The position numbers and the translations under genes were made by a program. Shown piece by piece: positions 56,450-64,000 of a stretch of DNA of 64,000 bases (within the stretch, counting starts at the first letter, position 1; the number at the start of each line of letters is the position of its first letter). The stretch lies in the NCBI RefSeq assembly GCF_026427775.1, contig NZ_CP044532.1, forward strand, positions 4,774,001 through 4,838,000, given 5' to 3'. The notes under the pieces were generated by a model. That model had not been told where the DNA came from. It worked only from the letters and a program-made list of their open reading frames with translations, and made no database searches. This DNA comes from Arthrobacter sp. CDRTa11 (GTDB lineage: Bacteria; Actinomycetota; Actinomycetes; Actinomycetales; Micrococcaceae).

Positions 56450-58192
56450 GTGAATAGATTTTTGGCGCCATCTCTTGTTGGTGCTCTCTGCGCACTCCTG
56501 CTGGTCTCCTCATCAGCGGTGCTGCCGTCCGCACCTTTACCGGCGGGTGACCCGGCAGGGGCGGCGGGCCAGTTGGGCGCCCCGCCCAAGCCCGGCATGA
56601 ACGACGCCGGCGCCTCCCTTGCCGGGGACAGTTCAGTCGGGTCCGCACTCCCCCCGGCTGTGGAACCGGCCGTGGAACCTGCCGTGGCACCGGGCATTCG
56701 GCCCGCAGCGCCGGTAGAGGTTCCTGTAACGGGGACTGCAACGAAAGCACCCACCGGCCAGGCACCCACGGGGGAAACTGCACCGCTCCCTGCTTCTACC
56801 CAGGAGCCAGCCCCGGACGTTCCCTGGATCCCACCGCTCTGGGCGCCGGACGCTGAGCTCGCCTCACCAACGGCCCCGGCAACAGCTCCGGCGGCGCCTC
56901 CCGTGCCGGGAGCAGAGTCCGCCACAACTCCGCCGGGCGCTGAGGCACTGGTGCCTGACAACAACGCCGCGGCCATCCTCACAGTGTTCAACAGAATCAA
57001 TGAATACCGGGCGTCCAGGGGCCTAGCGCCGGTGAAGTACCACGCCACGGTGGCCGGGATGGCCCAGGAATGGTCCGACAGCATTGCCTCACGCGAGGTC
57101 ATTGAGCACCGTGCGAGTTTCTGGACCGACCCCCGTGCACTGAACCCGAACAACGGTGCCGGCGAGGTCATCGCCATCCGCACAGACCGTGACGCAGCTA
57201 TGCTTGTGGAGTGGTGGAAGGGTTCCCCCGGCCACAACGCCATGCTGCTCGATCCTCGGTTCAATGTCATGGGCGCCGGGATTACCTACACTGACCGCAC
57301 GTACAAAATCTGGGGTGTGGTGAACTTCTTCGGCTACACCACATTGCCGGCAGGCACCACCAACTCCCCCGGCGGCGCCCCGGCGCAACCTACTCTTCCC
57401 CCCACCGTCTGCGATCCTGCCGTCAAGCACATGCCGCCAACCTTGGACCTGGCCAGCGCCGCCATCAACAGCCCGGCGGACCTGATCTCGATCAACTCTT
57501 CGGGGCAACTCCTCAACCGGCCGGCCGCCGGGAACCGGGCCTTTGGAGCGGCCAAGGTCATTGGTTCCGGCTTCGGGACTGCCAAGGAAGTGTTCATTAC
57601 AGACTGGGAGCGTGACGGCACCTATGACCTCCTCACTCAATGGCAGGACGGGCGGCTGACGCTGCATGCCGGAGTGGCCGGCGGAGGCTTCCAGGCTCCG
57701 GTGACACTAGGGCAGTCCGGCTGGGCACCGTTGACGCTGGCAGTCGGCGGCTGGTGCGCCAACAACCGTCTGCCGCAGGTCCTGGCCCTGGACGCCGAAG
57801 GAAATCTCTTCCTCTATCCAAACAGGGGCCTAGCCGATATGGCGGCCCGGACACTCATCGCCAGCGGGGTCGTGGCCAGGCGTCTGGCCATGGTGGACTA
57901 CGACGCCGACGGCTTCCAGGACCTGCTGGCCCTGCGGACGGACGGTGCGGTCCAGCTCTATCGTGGTGGAGGGATACCGACTCCCAAAGCCGAGGGCCGT
58001 CCCACGGTGGCCACAGGCTGGCAGGATGTTACCGGGATGCGGCCCCTGAAGGATGCCACCGGCTTGAACTCCACAGGGGTGGCGCTGCGGCGGGCTAACG
58101 ACGTTGTGCAGTACTGGGACCTCAGCACCGGAAGCCTCGCGGCGCCGTCGAACATCACCGGGAGCTGGACGGGGCAGCGGCTCGCGCAATAG
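56450..58192 (+). CDS. Secreted CAP-domain protein with Pro/Ala-rich linker and FG-GAP-like repeats
   Basis: This is a 580-residue protein. A GTG start and a signal peptide (residues about 4-28) are followed by a long Pro/Ala-rich segment (to about residue 170). The CAP/SCP domain then spans about residues 175-300 (FNRINEYRASRGLAPVKYHATVAGMAQEWSDSIASR, EHRASFWTDPRALNPNNGAGEVIAI, WKGSPGHNAMLLDPRFNVMGAGITYTDRTYKIWGVVNFFGY). The C-terminal part has FG-GAP/VCBS-like units (ITDWERDGTYDLLTQWQDGRL, MVDYDADGFQDLLALRTDGAVQLYRGG). CAP domains act outside the cell with varied roles; the exact role is unknown. Confidence 0.9.
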   Translation: MNRFLAPSLVGALCALLLVSSSAVLPSAPLPAGDPAGAAGQLGAPPKPGMNDAGASLAGDSSVGSALPPAVEPAVEPAVAPGIRPAAPVEVPVTGTATKAPTGQAPTGETAPLPASTQEPAPDVPWIPPLWAPDAELASPTAPATAPAAPPVPGAESATTPPGAEALVPDNNAAAILTVFNRINEYRASRGLAPVKYHATVAGMAQEWSDSIASREVIEHRASFWTDPRALNPNNGAGEVIAIRTDRDAAMLVEWWKGSPGHNAMLLDPRFNVMGAGITYTDRTYKIWGVVNFFGYTTLPAGTTNSPGGAPAQPTLPPTVCDPAVKHMPPTLDLASAAINSPADLISINSSGQLLNRPAAGNRAFGAAKVIGSGFGTAKEVFITDWERDGTYDLLTQWQDGRLTLHAGVAGGGFQAPVTLGQSGWAPLTLAVGGWCANNRLPQVLALDAEGNLFLYPNRGLADMAARTLIASGVVARRLAMVDYDADGFQDLLALRTDGAVQLYRGGGIPTPKAEGRPTVATGWQDVTGMRPLKDATGLNSTGVALRRANDVVQYWDLSTGSLAAPSNITGSWTGQRLAQ

Positions 58193-58215
58193 CGGAATCC
58201 GCGCACCCTGAAAGC

Positions 58216-58659
58216 CTAGGCGGCGGCCTGGAGTTCCAGGACGTCCCTTAGGCGCTCCAGCTGGGTGACTTCTGCTTTCATGGTCCGCTGGATCATGGCA
58301 CTCATCAGGCCCATGAGGCCTTTGGGCTGGAACTCCAGGGCGAACCTCACCCTGGTTCCCTCGGGTTCGGTGCTGAGGTAGTAACCGCCCGCGGGCCGGG
58401 CCTGTCCGCTGATGACCTGGAACTGAATCTCTGCGCCGGGGCGGGCCTGGGTGATCTCGAAGTCACTCGCCACAAGCCGTCCGGAGCGGCTGGAGATGGT
58501 CTGCTGGTAGACGGCGCCTTTGGTGCCGGCCGCCCCGGAGGCCAGGCTGATGGTGCGGATCCCCTCGCGCCACTGGGGCAGGTTCATTCCGTCAATCAGG
58601 TAGGTGTAAACGGCCATCGCGTCACGCCGGATGAAAACCTCGTGCTCTGCAAATGCCAT
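58216..58659 (-). CDS. SRPBCC-fold protein
   Basis: This 147-residue protein has the START/Bet v 1-like order: FIRRDAMAVYTYLIDGMNLPQWREGIRTISLASG, YQQTISSRSGRLVASDFEITQARPGAEIQFQVISG, then GTRVRFALEFQPKG and a long C-terminal helix (IQRTMKAEVTQLERLRDVL). The ligand is unknown. A related protein lies 340 bases further on, beyond the tRNA. Confidence 0.85.
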   Translation of the reverse strand: MAFAEHEVFIRRDAMAVYTYLIDGMNLPQWREGIRTISLASGAAGTKGAVYQQTISSRSGRLVASDFEITQARPGAEIQFQVISGQARPAGGYYLSTEPEGTRVRFALEFQPKGLMGLMSAMIQRTMKAEVTQLERLRDVLELQAAA

Positions 58660-58918
58660 GGGAATCCTTCGTTTGACGTCGGGCCAGCCGTTGTAGCCCG
58701 CTCCACCCCCCTGACGCCGCAGCTATCCGGTTCAGACTAGCCAGTGCTTTCGGGCCCGACCTAGCCACATGCCGGGACGTTATTGAAGAGTTACTGGATG
58801 ACGCGGCCCATGAAGCTGACGTCCATCCATGCGGACGCCGAACACCGGATACAGGGTTGGCTGATGCAGCCGTCCATGTGCGCTAAGCTAAGTTCTGCCC
58901 CGCGCAAATCGGGGCCAC

Positions 58919-58992
58919 GCGGCTGTAGCTCAATGGTAGAGCGCTAGCTTCCCAAGCTTGATACGCGGGTTCGATTCCCGTCAGCCGCTCCA
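58919..58992 (+). tRNA. tRNA-Gly (anticodon CCC)
   Basis: The acceptor arm is GCGGCTG pairing with CAGCCGC, followed by T and an encoded CCA. The D-arm is GCTC/GAGC and the anticodon loop is TTCCCAA. The T-arm is GCGGG-TTCGATT-CCCGT. The anticodon stem has one T-T mismatch. A short hairpin GCCCC/GGGGC lies just upstream (58897-58915). Confidence 0.95.
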
Positions 58993-58999
58993 ATGCTTC

Positions 59000-59377
59000 C
59001 TAGGATTTCCTCTCCTGCCTGACCCTCCGCTCCATTGCCTTTTTGAGCGCGGCTAGCCTGGCCTCCTCCTGTTTGCGGTAGCTGCCTTCCTTTGCCCCGG
59101 GCAGCAGGCGGCCCAGCCCCTTGGGCGTGTACTCAGCGCTCACCGTCATCCTGGTACTGTCCGCCACGGGATAAACCACGTACGAGCAGGTGATGGTTTC
59201 GTTCCGACCATCCAGCTTTTCCGTCCACGAACGCTCAGGGTCCAGATCCACGAACTCCGGCACGAGGTTCTCCTGCCCCGGGACTTCCGAGCGCGCCCCG
59301 GCGTCGACGCAGAAGGCGTAGACCGCGGCGCGGCTGCAGGGGATGAGAAGGGTGTTTTCAATGACGATGGATCCCAT
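59000..59377 (-). CDS. SRPBCC-fold protein
   Basis: This 125-residue protein reads IVIENTLLIPCSRAAVYAFCVDAGARSEVPGQENLVPEFVDL, then ERSWTEKLDGRNETITCSYVVYPVADSTRMTVSAEYTPKGLGRLLPGAKEGSYRKQEEARLAALKKAMERR. The order is a small START-like domain with a basic C-terminal helix. It is shorter than usual. The ligand is unknown. Confidence 0.8.
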   Translation of the reverse strand: MGSIVIENTLLIPCSRAAVYAFCVDAGARSEVPGQENLVPEFVDLDPERSWTEKLDGRNETITCSYVVYPVADSTRMTVSAEYTPKGLGRLLPGAKEGSYRKQEEARLAALKKAMERRVRQERKS

Positions 59378-59570
59378 ACTGCTGTTCCCGTACTTTTAGA
59401 AGGCCTGCCCCACACAGTGCCCAGAGCGCCATTTTCACACCGGAAACGGGGGTCGGCAAGAGACGCAGCCCCGCGCGAGCATGGAAACTCGCCCGGCCAG
59501 CCGAGTCGTTAGGTACCGCGGTGTATCGTTCGAAGTCAGGAACCCCTTCGGTTCCGCTACAGGAGCAATC

Positions 59571-59708
59571 ATGGCTGACAAGTCCCCGCGTCAAGCAGCA
59601 TCCAAAAAAGCCGGCAAGTCCATCAAGGAAAAGCGAGCAGACAAGAGGGCCGCAGCCGCGCCGGCCAGCTCCCTGGACATCACGTCGAAGGCCGCCAAAA
59701 AGAAGTGA
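59571..59708 (+). CDS. Small basic protein
   Basis: This 45-residue protein is very rich in Lys, Arg, Ala and Ser and ends in AAKKK. An AGGAGC ribosome site lies before the ATG. The stop overlaps the GTG of the next gene (GTGA), so they are co-translated. It resembles short lysine/alanine-rich proteins of actinobacteria. The function is unknown. Confidence 0.82.
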   Translation: MADKSPRQAASKKAGKSIKEKRADKRAAAAPASSLDITSKAAKKK

Positions 59709-60859
59709 CCGGACAACAAAACCAACTGACCCTGGGCGTTCTGGCTTCGACCCGAAAACCGGACGAACGCCGCCTGCCCATCCATCCACTGCACTTTGAG
59801 CGGATCGCGCCCGAGTTGCGCCAGCGGATCATGGTGGAGCACGGTTACGGCGAGCGCTTCGGCGTCTCGGATGACCACATCTCCACCCTCGTGGGCAGCA
59901 TGGTGAGCCGGGAAACCCTCGTGGCAGAGGCCGACGTCGTTCTCCTGCCCAAACCGCAGCCGGCGGACCTGGCGGAGCTGCGCGACGGCCAGGTCCTCTG
60001 GGGCTGGCCGCATTGCGTCCAGGACCGCGCCGTCACGCAGCTTGCCATCGACAAGAAGCTCACGCTGATTGCGTTTGAGGCCATGAACCATTGGGCCAGC
60101 GACGGCGGTTTTGGCCTCCATGTTTTCCACAAGAACAACGAGCTGGCGGGCTACTGCTCCGTCCTGCACGCCCTCGCGCTCACGGGTTCCACAGGCGACT
60201 ACGGCCGGCGGCTCAATGCCGTGGTGATCGGTTTTGGCGCCACGGCCCGGGGCGCCGTCACGGCTTTGAACGCCCATGGCATCCACGATGTCCAGGTGCT
60301 GACCAACCGCGGAGTTGCCGCGGTGGGCGCGCCTATCCACTCGGTCAACATTGTGCAGTTTGATCACGACGACGAAGCCCCCTTCCTAAGCCAAGTCATC
60401 ACCGAGCGGGGACGGGTTCCGCTGGCCCCCTTCCTGGCCGAGAGCGACATCGTGGTCAACTGCACGCTGCAGGACCCCAACAACCCGCTCACCTACCTTC
60501 GGACAGAGGACCTTGGCGCATTCAGCCCCGGAAGCCTGATCATTGACGTTTCCTGCGACGAGGGCATGGGTTTCAGCTGGGCACGCTCCACCACGTTCGC
60601 CGAACCCATGTTTACGGTGGGCGATCACATCGACTACTACGCCGTGGACCACAGCCCGTCCTACCTCTGGAACTCCTCCAGCTGGGAGATCAGCCAAGCG
60701 CTGCTGCCCTTCCTGGAGACCGTCACCGCCGGTCCCGAAGCATGGGACGGGAACGAAACCATTTCGCGCGCCATCGAAATACGCGACGGCGTGATCCTCA
60801 ACAAGGACATTTTGGATTTCCAGCGACGCCAGGCGGAGTACCCACACCTGCCGGCGTAG
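59705..60859 (+). CDS. N5-(carboxyethyl)ornithine synthase-like dehydrogenase (alanine dehydrogenase fold)
   Basis: This 384-residue protein opens TLGVLASTRKPDERRLPIHPLHFERI with an alanine-dehydrogenase/PNT-like pattern. The NAD(P) Rossmann part is LNAVVIGFGATARGAVTALNAHGIHDVQVLTNRG. Residues such as MNHWASDGGFGLHVFHKNNELAGYCSVLHAL and later IDVSCDEGMGFSWARSTTFAEP match CEOS-like enzymes, which join pyruvate with ornithine or another amine. Substrate specificity is uncertain. Confidence 0.85.
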   Translation: MTGQQNQLTLGVLASTRKPDERRLPIHPLHFERIAPELRQRIMVEHGYGERFGVSDDHISTLVGSMVSRETLVAEADVVLLPKPQPADLAELRDGQVLWGWPHCVQDRAVTQLAIDKKLTLIAFEAMNHWASDGGFGLHVFHKNNELAGYCSVLHALALTGSTGDYGRRLNAVVIGFGATARGAVTALNAHGIHDVQVLTNRGVAAVGAPIHSVNIVQFDHDDEAPFLSQVITERGRVPLAPFLAESDIVVNCTLQDPNNPLTYLRTEDLGAFSPGSLIIDVSCDEGMGFSWARSTTFAEPMFTVGDHIDYYAVDHSPSYLWNSSSWEISQALLPFLETVTAGPEAWDGNETISRAIEIRDGVILNKDILDFQRRQAEYPHLPA

Positions 60860-60870
60860 CCCACCGGCAG
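60848..60870. terminator. Putative terminator hairpin between convergent genes
   Basis: CTGCCGG/CCGGCAG form a 7-base stem around a 9-base loop containing the CEOS-like stop codon. There is no clear T run, so it is a modest candidate. Confidence 0.35.
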
Positions 60871-60883
60871 CCGGGGCCCCCAA

Positions 60884-62251
60884 CTAGGCCGCAGCAGGCC
60901 GGCTGACTATCTGCACCGGGTGGCGGCGGTCTTTCAGGTCCACCCGCAGCTTCAATGCGCCTTTCCGGGCAAGGACAACACCAACTGTGAGTGCCGCGAG
61001 CGCCGGCACACCGCCAGAAACGAGCAGCGCCACATGCGGGTCTGCATGTTCGGCGATCCAGCCCAGCATGGGACCGCCAATGGCCTGGCCGCCAATCAGC
61101 ACCATGATGTACAGGCTCACGACGCGGCCGCGGATGCCCATGTTGGAGCTGATCTGGACCAGCTGGTTGGAGCCGGTCAGGAACATCAGGCACCAGAAGC
61201 CGGAGAGCACCATCACCACGCTGAACCACAGCATCGACGGGGCCAGGGCAGCCAGGCACAGCATCAGGCCGTACATGCCGGCGCAGAACACCACTGACCG
61301 GAGCCGAAGCTGCCGGCGGCGGGTGGAGGTAATGGCACCGCAGAGGGCACCCAGCGCCACCAGTGCATTCAGCAGGCCGTAGCCCCCGGCGCCGACGTCG
61401 AACACGTGGTCAGCGAAAGCTGCCAGCAGCACCGGCAGGCTCATGGCGAAGACGGCGATGAACCCTGCCATCAGCCACGGCCAGTAAATGGTTGGCTTGC
61501 TCAGCGCGTACTTCAGGCCTTCCCGGAGCATCCCTTTACGCTTTGGCGCCGGAGTGCTGACATACAGCTGGTCCTTCCGAAGGAGCAGCAGCATGGTCAC
61601 GGTGGAGCAGCATGCCACGGCGTTCGCCGCGAAGGCCCAGCCTGCGCCGACGGCGGTGAGCAGGATTCCGGCCAGCGCAGGGCCGATCAGTCCACCCAGC
61701 TGGAACGTGGTGGAGTTGACGCTGATGGCGTTGCGTAGATACTTGGGGCCCACCAGCTCGTTCACGAAGACCTGCCGCGCGGGCTGGTCCAGCACCGTGA
61801 CCAGGCCCAGCACCAGTGCGATGACATAGACGTGCCAGACCTCCACCACGCCGCTGAGGGCCAGGGCAGCGAGCGCAGCGGCCAGGACTGCGGCCATGCA
61901 CTGGCACACGATCAGGATCTTTCGCTTGGCGAACCTGTCCGCCATCATCCCGGCCCACGGCCCCAGGAAAAGTGACGGCATGAACTGCAGGGCAACGGTG
62001 ATGCCGACGGCGGTGACCGAGCCGGAGAGCTCAAGGACCATCCAGTCCTGCGCGATGCGCTGCATCCAGACAGCGATGACGGCCACGAAGTGCCCGATGG
62101 CGAAGATGCGGAAGTTCGGAACCCTCAGGGAGATGAACGTGTGCTTCCAGGGCAGGCGTTCGCTGACGACGGCGATGGGCTGGGTCTGGGCGGAAGCGGA
62201 GTCGATGATGGGCTGGCTGACTGTTGCCGACGACGGCGGTGGGGGTGCCAC
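60884..62251 (-). CDS. MFS transporter, EntS-like
   Basis: This 455-residue protein has 12 predicted helices. FAIGHFVAVIAVWMQRIAQDWMVLELSGSVTAVGITVALQFMPSLFLGPWAGMMADRFAKRKILIVCQ is the MFS_3 (EntS/enterobactin-exporter-like) start, with the loop 2-3 motif DRFAKRK. It probably exports a small molecule. It is convergent with the CEOS-like gene and divergent from a LysR regulator. Confidence 0.9.
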   Translation of the reverse strand: MAPPPPSSATVSQPIIDSASAQTQPIAVVSERLPWKHTFISLRVPNFRIFAIGHFVAVIAVWMQRIAQDWMVLELSGSVTAVGITVALQFMPSLFLGPWAGMMADRFAKRKILIVCQCMAAVLAAALAALALSGVVEVWHVYVIALVLGLVTVLDQPARQVFVNELVGPKYLRNAISVNSTTFQLGGLIGPALAGILLTAVGAGWAFAANAVACCSTVTMLLLLRKDQLYVSTPAPKRKGMLREGLKYALSKPTIYWPWLMAGFIAVFAMSLPVLLAAFADHVFDVGAGGYGLLNALVALGALCGAITSTRRRQLRLRSVVFCAGMYGLMLCLAALAPSMLWFSVVMVLSGFWCLMFLTGSNQLVQISSNMGIRGRVVSLYIMVLIGGQAIGGPMLGWIAEHADPHVALLVSGGVPALAALTVGVVLARKGALKLRVDLKDRRHPVQIVSRPAAA

Positions 62252-62411
62252 AGGGGTGTCCTCAAAGGAAGTGGGCGGGCTGGGATGCCCTTAACGCTAA
62301 GCTGGTCCAGCGTGATTATGCAGCCTTATGGCGCCTATAACTCGCATAGTGAAACGTAATGCCACTGCTTTGACGCCCAGCTCCAGACCCCTTCGCCGAA
62401 CGGAGTCCACC
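62252..62411. promoter_or_regulatory. Divergent MFS-LysR promoter region
   Basis: These 160 bases lie between divergent starts. TATGCAGCCTTATGG and ATAACTCGCATAGTGAAAC contain imperfect dyads of LysR type. No operator is assigned. Confidence 0.4.
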
Positions 62412-63266
62412 GTGTTTGAACCCGCCCAGCTCCGCTCTTTCCTCGCCGTCGCAGAGACCCTGAGCTTCACCAAAGCAGCGGAACGGCTTGGCCTTGCCCA
62501 GCCAACCATCAGCCAGCACGTGCGGAAGTTGGAGGCGGCTGCCAAGCGCGTCCTGGTCACCCGGGATACCCGCGATGTGCGGCTCACGGACAATGGCGAC
62601 GCCATGGCCGGCTTCGCCCGAAACATCCTCTCCGCCCATGACGCCGCGTCGCGGTACTTCTCCGGCTCAGCCATGCGCGGCCGCCTGCGCTTTGGCACCG
62701 CCGACGACCTTGCCATCACCGGGCTGCCCCGGATCCTGCGCGAGTTCCGGCAGATCTATCCGCAGATCAACCTGGAGCTGACGGTGGGCCAGAGCGATCA
62801 GCTCTACAAAAAACTCAACGCCGGCCAGCTGGATCTGGTGTTCGTGAAATGGGTGGCCGGGGCCAAGGACGGCACAGTTGTCCAGCACGATTCGTTCTCC
62901 TGGGTGGGGCTGGAGCAGACGTTGCTGGAGCCAGGCAGCCCGGTGCCCCTGATTGCCTACCCGTCCCCCAGCCTCAGCCGGAAGCTGGCCATCGACGCCT
63001 TGGAATCGCACGGCAGGACCTGGCGGATCACGTGCACCACCCGGCAGATCAGCGGTGTCCTGGCGGCAGTTCGTGCAGGCATTGGCGTTGCCGTCATGCC
63101 GTCGTCGCTGGTCCCGGAGGACCTGAAAATTATCACCCGCCGCTTCGACCTTCCGCCCGTAGGCGACGTCGACTTCACCCTGATCCGCAACCCGCTGGCC
63201 AACGCCGAGGTGATTGACGCCCTGACGCAGGCCATCGTTGGCCGGACCCTGAAAAAGTCCGCCTGA
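62412..63266 (+). CDS. LysR-type regulator divergent from the MFS gene
   Basis: This 284-residue protein has the HTH pattern FEPAQLRSFLAVAETLSFTKAAERLGLAQPTISQHVRKLEAAAKRVLVTRDTRDVRLTDNGDAMAGF, and an effector domain with GRLRFGTADDLAITGLPRIL and AGIGVAVMPSSLV. The GTG at 62412 places the HTH 4 residues from the start; upstream in-frame starts would add a long basic leader. It probably regulates the divergent exporter. Confidence 0.92.
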   Translation: MFEPAQLRSFLAVAETLSFTKAAERLGLAQPTISQHVRKLEAAAKRVLVTRDTRDVRLTDNGDAMAGFARNILSAHDAASRYFSGSAMRGRLRFGTADDLAITGLPRILREFRQIYPQINLELTVGQSDQLYKKLNAGQLDLVFVKWVAGAKDGTVVQHDSFSWVGLEQTLLEPGSPVPLIAYPSPSLSRKLAIDALESHGRTWRITCTTRQISGVLAAVRAGIGVAVMPSSLVPEDLKIITRRFDLPPVGDVDFTLIRNPLANAEVIDALTQAIVGRTLKKSA

Positions 63267-63426
63267 AACCGTGCTCCTCGGCGGGCCGGCCGCGGGGGTC
63301 AGCAAAACCATTGAACAAGAAGCCCGCATAATCTATGCTGGTTTTCCATGGTCAAGCAGAGGGCCGGTTCAACAACACGAGCACGCCCTCCGCCCATGGG
63401 CTGGCTGTGCTCGAGATAGGCAGCCA

Positions 63427-63741
63427 ATGACGACAGCCAAGAACACCCAATTCCACACAGCACACGCACGCCCCCTCAACTCGGCGCGCCCGCTGACTAC
63501 CCGCTATTCAAGCCTCGGCTCCGGCATCGCCGTTGAGTCCGAATATGTCGGCAAGCCCACCTGCGAAAAGTGCGGAACCGACGAATTTATCTACCTTGAG
63601 TCCTACGTCCCGCCTGTCTTCCGGCGCGACGGAGCAGTAAGGACACTCGGCGAGGTTGCCTACACGTGCACCCGCTGCGAAGACTTCTCCGCCCATAGCG
63701 TTCCCGCGTCGTGGACACCCCCAGGCTGGTACCTGGGCTAA
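63427..63741 (+). CDS. Small zinc-ribbon-like protein
   Basis: This 104-residue protein has the paired Cys pattern KPTCEKCGTDEFIYLESYVP and EVAYTCTRCEDFSAHSVP. The two CxxC knuckles are spaced 39 residues apart, as in a zinc ribbon. ATG 63427 is preceded by GGCAGC, not a strong site. The function is unknown, possibly a nucleic-acid-binding or protein-interaction ribbon. Confidence 0.8.
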   Translation: MTTAKNTQFHTAHARPLNSARPLTTRYSSLGSGIAVESEYVGKPTCEKCGTDEFIYLESYVPPVFRRDGAVRTLGEVAYTCTRCEDFSAHSVPASWTPPGWYLG

Positions 63742-63792
63742 TTTCCACAGTTTCCTGAGCCCGGCGCATCCGGCGCGGGCCAGCTGCTAAGA

Positions 63793-63822
63793 CAACAAGT
63801 GCATCAGCAACAAGTGCATCAG
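63793..63822. repeat. Two tandem 15-base repeats
   Basis: CAACAAGTGCATCAG occurs twice in a row at 63793 and 63808, directly before the palindromic terminator. No function is evident. Confidence 0.85.
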
Positions 63823-63826
63823 CAAT

Positions 63827-63864
63827 AAGGCCGGGCGGCCACCATATGGTGGCCGCCCGGCCTT
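63827..63864. terminator. Perfect palindrome, bidirectional terminator candidate
   Basis: A 38-base perfect palindrome, AAGGCCGGGCGGCCACCAT and its reverse complement, lies between the convergent zinc-ribbon gene and the gene ending at 63908. TTGTTG follows on the plus side. In RNA it forms a long G+C-rich hairpin, good for termination in both directions. Confidence 0.8.
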
Positions 63865-63907
63865 GTTGTGCGCTGACTCTTTCTGCTGATCGGCTAGATG
63901 AGTGCGG

Positions 63908-64000
63908 CTAGATGAGCGCGTCCGAGAGGTGATTCGGGGTTCCGAAGCGGTGTGCGGTGATGCTGACGGCCTGCTCATGGAGGAACGGCAGCAGCTCCAC
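63908..64000 (-). CDS. C-terminal end of a gene that begins outside the window
   Basis: The last 30 codons before a TAG stop read VELLPFLHEQAVSITAHRF followed by GTPNHLSDALI. The LREQ/HEQ-AVSITAHRFG phrase recalls the extreme C-terminus of actinobacterial proline dehydrogenase/P5C dehydrogenase (PutA). So short a fragment cannot prove this. The palindromic terminator lies just downstream of the stop. Confidence 0.5.
   Translation of the reverse strand: MELLPFLHEQAVSITAHRFGTPNHLSDALI

Noticed and set aside
63787..63978. 63-codon minus-strand frame
   Set aside because: It passes through the palindromic terminator and the tandem repeats, and overlaps the real C-terminal fragment in another frame.

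Overview
The window is a chromosomal segment of a high-G+C actinobacterium, most likely Arthrobacter or Pseudarthrobacter (Micrococcaceae). The base composition, frequent GTG starts, tight ATGA/GTGA overlaps, a SAM-IV riboswitch, a cysteine-free L36 paralogue next to a Zur-type site and a fused MrpAB antiporter subunit all fit that group. The genus is an inference; no rRNA is present.

Region 1 (1-11351, plus strand) is the downstream part of a contractile injection system (CIS) operon of the phage-tail-like eCIS class. In order it holds the 3' end of a cap/terminator-like gene, sheath, tube, a long disordered protein, a LysM-type tube/baseplate adaptor, a VgrG-like spike, a PAAR-like tip, a gp25-like protein, a baseplate-J protein fused to an Asp-box (BNR) propeller, and a tail-protein-I-like wedge. 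Two genes follow, coupled to the structural genes by overlap or near-overlap. One encodes a single-pass membrane protein with an outside domain. The other has a cytoplasmic Ig-like domain, one membrane helix and two extracellular PASTA domains. These two look like a membrane and peptidoglycan connection for the particle and are the most interesting part of the window. The AAA+ ATPase, tape measure and any cargo genes are not in view and may lie upstream.

Region 2 (11355-25474) is mixed housekeeping: a polytopic membrane protein, a methyltransferase, a LysE-type exporter, a low-molecular-weight phosphatase, a Zur-type unit (degenerate CobW plus cysteine-free L36), a P-loop kinase-PabB fusion, cardiolipin synthase, PabC, a Nudix hydrolase, PH-like and TM2 proteins, a GNAT acetyltransferase and a thiolase.

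Region 3 (25536-35357) holds a small HTH regulator with twin palindromic operators, a SAM-IV riboswitch controlling a DUF1737-rhodanese-metZ operon, a divergent lysG/lysE pair, a YbdK-type glutamate-cysteine ligase, an XRE-MurA fusion and a secreted GH25-like protein. Region 4 (35398-43853) has a TPP-riboswitch-controlled thiamin-precursor ECF transporter (ykoE-ecfA-ecfT), a UPF0303 protein, an aromatic-ring FAD hydroxylase, an orphan MbcA/ParS-like protein, a DUF2975/XRE pair and an SGNH hydrolase. Region 5 (44045-54175) is an ion-homeostasis block: a complete Mrp Na+/H+ antiporter operon (AB fused, C, D, E, F, G) and a KhtT/KhtU-like K+/H+ antiporter. Region 6 (54298-64000) has an IS481-family element, dcd, a secreted CAP/FG-GAP protein, two SRPBCC proteins flanking tRNA-Gly(CCC), a CEOS-like dehydrogenase, an MFS exporter with a divergent LysR regulator, a zinc-ribbon protein and the 3' end of a further gene.

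Several families of short palindromic or tandem intergenic repeats sit at gene ends (17919, 28835, 31271, 32680, 44325, 52413), mostly between convergent genes. In one case the repeat supplies the last codons and stop of a gene.
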